Below, piece by piece: positions 61,567 through 64,000 of a stretch of DNA of 64,000 bases (position 1 is the stretch's first letter; the number at the start of each line of letters is the position of its first letter). Where the stretch lies: NCBI RefSeq assembly GCF_001514235.1, contig NZ_KQ948928.1, positions 62,001 to 126,000 of the forward strand, in the 5' to 3' direction. The DNA comes from Streptomyces caeruleatus. Its GTDB lineage: Bacteria > Actinomycetota > Actinomycetes > Streptomycetales > Streptomycetaceae. The notes beneath the pieces were generated by a model. It searched no databases and was not told where the DNA came from. It saw only the letters and a program-made list of their open reading frames with translations. The position numbers and the translations under genes were made by a program.

Positions 61567-62508
61567 TCAACTTGCCAGTGCCGTCGTCATCGTGAGCTCC
61601 CGCACCATCAACACGTCCATCCGCGCGGGCGAGCCGAGCACCGACCCACAGCTCTCGGGGCGCGGCGGCAGGGAGGCGCCCTGGGCCACGCCGACCCGCC
61701 AGTGGCGCCCGTCCCTGTGGGCGACCGTCACTTCCCAGCGCGGGGCCGCGCCGTCCGTCCGTACGACGCCCAGCGCCTCCGCGGTGTCCTCGCCGATGGC
61801 CCTGCGCACGGCCAGCTCGGCCGCCTGGGCGGGCCGCTCCCAGGCCGAGTTACCGCGGCACCCCTCCACGACGATCCGGCCCTCCTGGACCCCGTGCAGG
61901 ACCTCCTTGACGGCGTGGGCCTGCGCCCTGCCGTACGCGTAGCCGTACGGCAGCACGAGCAGCGTCGGTGAGAACCGGTGTCCACCCAGATGAGTGACCT
62001 CCCAGACGCCCTCCACGCCGGAGGCGGCGAGCTCGGCCGCGAGGGGGCGCCCGAGGAGCGCGCAGCAGCGGTCCCGCTTGCCATTGGTGCAGACGAGGGC
62101 GAGGGGGTCGCCTGTGTGGGGGCGCCCCTGGAGTGCCGAGTCGAAGGTGTGGTGGTCACCCATGCCGAGGGCGGCGAAATCCAGCTTCAGCAGTTGCTCG
62201 GGGTCGGTGATCGTGGCGGCCTGCAGCCATACGTTCCCGGGCACGGTGTGGGCCGCGTAGATCTGCCGCTCGGCGGCGGTGCCGCAGTCGGCGTGGCGGC
62301 CGGGGCGGCGGATCAGCGCGACGCGTACGCCCGTGCCCTTCGCGGCCGCCTCCAGGGCTCGGCCCAGCACCGGGTCCAGGTGACTCTGCGTGAGCGCCTT
62401 GGCACCCCACGGGCCGGGCTGCTCCACCAGCAGCCAGGTCGTCGCGGTCGCCGCGGTCCCCGCGATGGGCTCGTCGAGGTCCTGCGAGACGGTTGAGCAC
62501 GTACTCAC
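61567..62508 (-). CDS. Sucraseferredoxin-like [2Fe-2S] protein, iron-regulated
   Basis: A 313-residue protein of the thioredoxin-like sucraseferredoxin family. Cys140 and Cys149 (CTNGKRDRCC) and His173 and His177 (THLGGHRF) match the two-Cys, two-His ligand set of bis-histidinyl [2Fe-2S] proteins such as yeast Apd1, with the same C-x8-C and H-x3-H spacing as I recall them. It is probably a soluble electron-transfer protein. The GTG start at 62508 directly follows an iron box with an internal TAGGCT minus-ten, implying repression by an IdeR/DmdR1-type regulator when iron is plentiful and a leaderless message. A role in siderophore-iron reduction is possible (inference). Confidence 0.85.
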   Translation of the reverse strand: MSTCSTVSQDLDEPIAGTAATATTWLLVEQPGPWGAKALTQSHLDPVLGRALEAAAKGTGVRVALIRRPGRHADCGTAAERQIYAAHTVPGNVWLQAATITDPEQLLKLDFAALGMGDHHTFDSALQGRPHTGDPLALVCTNGKRDRCCALLGRPLAAELAASGVEGVWEVTHLGGHRFSPTLLVLPYGYAYGRAQAHAVKEVLHGVQEGRIVVEGCRGNSAWERPAQAAELAVRRAIGEDTAEALGVVRTDGAAPRWEVTVAHRDGRHWRVGVAQGASLPPRPESCGSVLGSPARMDVLMVRELTMTTALAS

Positions 62509-62527
62509 AGAGGTGAGCCTAACCTGA
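62509..62527 (-). promoter_or_regulatory. Iron box (IdeR/DmdR1-type operator) and minus-ten
   Basis: On the minus strand, TCAGGTTAGGCTCACCTCT matches the actinobacterial iron box consensus TTAGGTTAGGCTCACCTAA at 16 of 19 positions. TAGGCT (62521-62516) can serve as the minus-ten, and a start site about seven bases later would be at the GTG itself. Strong and well placed. Confidence 0.82.
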
Positions 62528-62673
62528 CTTGAGTGGCGGCGGCGGGTCGAGGGGTCCGTGGAGGGGCCTGGGCCGGGGCAGGCCGGGCGCCTGTCCTGGA
62601 CCTGCGCTGCGCCCGTTGTGGGCCCCCTTGCCGCTCCGGGGTGCGCCCCCTCGGAGCCGGAAGGCGCGCTCGT

Positions 62674-63930
62674 CTACTCCGGCAGCGGCTGGGGCGGCTT
62701 CGGACCCGTGTAGTGCCCGCTCGGTCGCATGCGCAGCGGTCGCTCGCCGTACTCCTCCAGGGCGTGGGCGATCCAGCCCGCCGTACGGGCCACGGCGAAG
62801 ATCGTCTCGCCCGCCGTGTAGGACATGCCGGAGGACGCCGTGAACACGCCCAGGGCCAGGTCGACGTTGGCGTGCAACGGGGTGTGGCGGGCCGCCGTGG
62901 CGGCGATGTCGCGGGCCGCGGCGAGGGCGGGTGCGGAGTCGGGGATCTCCTCCAGGAGATCGAACAGGACACGCGCGCGTGGGTCCTCGCCGGGGTAGAG
63001 CCGGTGACCGAGCCCCGGAATGCTCCGGCCGGCCCGCAGTTCCTCGGCGATGACGGGCCCCGCGTCGCCTCGGTCGAGCACCTCCATGATCAGTTTGTGG
63101 GCGAGGCCGCTCGCCGCCCCGTGCAGGGGGCCCTCGATCACGCCCAGTCCGGCGGAGACGGCGGCGTAGGCGTGGGCGCGGGCCGACGCGGCGACCCGTA
63201 CGGCGAGGGTCGAGGCGGCCAGGTCGTGATCGGCGAGCAGGGCGAGGGCGGTGTCCAGAACCCGCAGTGCGGCCCCGTCGGCGGACCGTCCGCTCAGCTG
63301 TCGCCACAGGCGCTGAGCGACGGAGCCCTGGTCGCGGTGGGTGTACCGCGCGGGCCCGAGGGAGGCTACGAGGGTCGGGATGAGGACACGCGCGGTGCCG
63401 AGCACGGCCTCCTCGGACAGGTCGAAGCGCAGTGGGTCAGCCGTCGCGGCGGCGATGGTCGCCACCCGCAACCGGTCCGTGGGCCCGACGTGTTCGGACA
63501 GGGCGTCGACGGCGCGACGGGCGGCGGTGACGGAGACCTCGGGGGCGGTGAAGGTGACGCCGGGGCGCAACTCACCCGTCCACAGCCACTCGGCCACCTC
63601 TTCGTAGGAGTGCCGGGCGGCCAGCTCGGTCGCGTCCACGCCCCGGAAGTAGTAGCGGTCCGTGTCGATCAACGTGAGCCGGGTCCGGACGGAGAGCTCG
63701 CCGGCCGCCCCGGAAGTGGCCGCGCTCTCCCGCCTGTTGCGCCGGGCGAGCGCCTCCACCTCCTCGGCGTCGAAGGTGCTGCCCCGGCCGCCGGGCGCGC
63801 GGCGGCTGCTCAGGTGTCCGCGGCTCACGTACGCGTACACGGTCTCGGGCTTCACACCGAGCAGTTCGGCGGCTTCCTGGGTGGTCAGCCGCCGTCCTGC
63901 TGGGCCGGGGCCGGGCTCTTGATCGCGCAT
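62674..63930 (-). CDS. Citrate synthase-like protein with N-terminal helix-turn-helix
   Basis: A 418-residue protein. Residues 14-60 (RLTTQEAAELLGVKPETVYAYVSRGHLSSRR) form an excisionase/MerR-like HTH; the remainder is a citrate synthase fold with active-site His in GPLHGAAS and in PGLGHRLYPGEDPR, and Asp in HANVDLALGVF. All three catalytic residues are present, so it is probably active and may also bind DNA. Its start lies 70 bases from the window end; another gene may be divergent there. It is a second, HTH-fused citrate synthase typical of Streptomyces (memory). Confidence 0.9.
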   Translation of the reverse strand: MRDQEPGPGPAGRRLTTQEAAELLGVKPETVYAYVSRGHLSSRRAPGGRGSTFDAEEVEALARRNRRESAATSGAAGELSVRTRLTLIDTDRYYFRGVDATELAARHSYEEVAEWLWTGELRPGVTFTAPEVSVTAARRAVDALSEHVGPTDRLRVATIAAATADPLRFDLSEEAVLGTARVLIPTLVASLGPARYTHRDQGSVAQRLWRQLSGRSADGAALRVLDTALALLADHDLAASTLAVRVAASARAHAYAAVSAGLGVIEGPLHGAASGLAHKLIMEVLDRGDAGPVIAEELRAGRSIPGLGHRLYPGEDPRARVLFDLLEEIPDSAPALAAARDIAATAARHTPLHANVDLALGVFTASSGMSYTAGETIFAVARTAGWIAHALEEYGERPLRMRPSGHYTGPKPPQPLPE

Positions 63931-64000
63931 GGGGTCACCGTATCCAGGAAGTCGGACATTGATTTCGGATGTTGATGCGAATGAGGATCCGAGTGGTCTG
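63931..64000. other. Upstream region of the HTH-citrate synthase gene (window edge)
   Basis: The last 70 bases hold the promoter of the HTH-citrate synthase gene. Repeated GATTTCGGAT and GAATGAGGATCCG words are visible, but no coding frame of a divergent gene starts before the end. Confidence 0.4.

Noticed and set aside
1..64000. CRISPR arrays, rRNA, tRNA genes, insertion sequences or prophage
   Set aside because: No regularly spaced repeats, no recognisable tRNA or rRNA sequences, and no transposase- or integrase-like frames were seen by eye. A tRNA scan was not possible.

Overview
The window is very GC-rich, shows strong third-codon-position GC bias, and uses many GTG and some TTG starts. 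Its gene content is that of the conserved core of a Streptomyces chromosome. The anchors are hrdB (the 511-residue principal sigma factor with a lysine-rich N-terminus), whiH (sporulation regulator), class II ribonucleotide reductase nrdJ with nrdR, and lexA. From memory, the gene order matches the S. coelicolor SCO5784 to SCO5831 interval; no database was consulted. No rRNA, tRNA, IS element, prophage or CRISPR array was recognised.

Left part (1-17.6 kb). The end of a sensor histidine kinase is followed by a TAXI-type solute-binding protein and a MazG-like pyrophosphohydrolase. A housekeeping run follows: miaB, two small conserved genes, an orphan antitoxin-like gene, miaA, a membrane protein, dapF and a long RelA/SpoT homologue (rshA type). 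Next come a secreted M1 peptidase with eight KTAAG repeats at its C-terminus, hflX, and two tandem, divergently evolved trypsin-like lipoproteins.

Middle (17.9-37.3 kb). A three-gene NRPS-independent siderophore-type set (aminotransferase, IucA/IucC synthetase, GNAT acyltransferase) is notable because every protein carries a long disordered segment. It is followed by a DinG-like helicase, lexA, nrdR-nrdJ, a TerD-family stress protein, small enzymes (DUF4937-like, histidine phosphatase, ADP-ribosylglycohydrolase), a drug efflux pump with a divergent TetR regulator and two perfect operators, and rnhB.

Right part (37.3-64 kb). This holds two hypothetical genes, a RecQ helicase with a phosphoribosyltransferase-like C-terminus, a DUF4192 protein with a collagen-like stretch, a glycogen-debranching-like protein with two TTA (bldA) codons, an NrtR-type Nudix regulator and an ABC ATPase-permease fusion. 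It continues with whiH, hrdB, a secreted trypsin-like protease, a small zinc-ribbon-like gene and a type IIA topoisomerase B subunit (parE/gyrB type). A carboxylate-metabolism block closes the window: a DUF485/acetate-symporter pair, a CitA/CitB-type two-component system, and an HTH-fused citrate synthase. Inside this block sits a [2Fe-2S] sucraseferredoxin-like gene whose start codon directly abuts a near-consensus iron box.

Most convergent gene pairs are separated by long perfect hairpins. The most promising less-described points are the siderophore-type trio, the iron-box-controlled bis-histidinyl Fe-S protein, the bldA-dependent debranching-like pseudoenzyme candidate, the RecQ-phosphoribosyltransferase fusion and the HTH-citrate synthase block.
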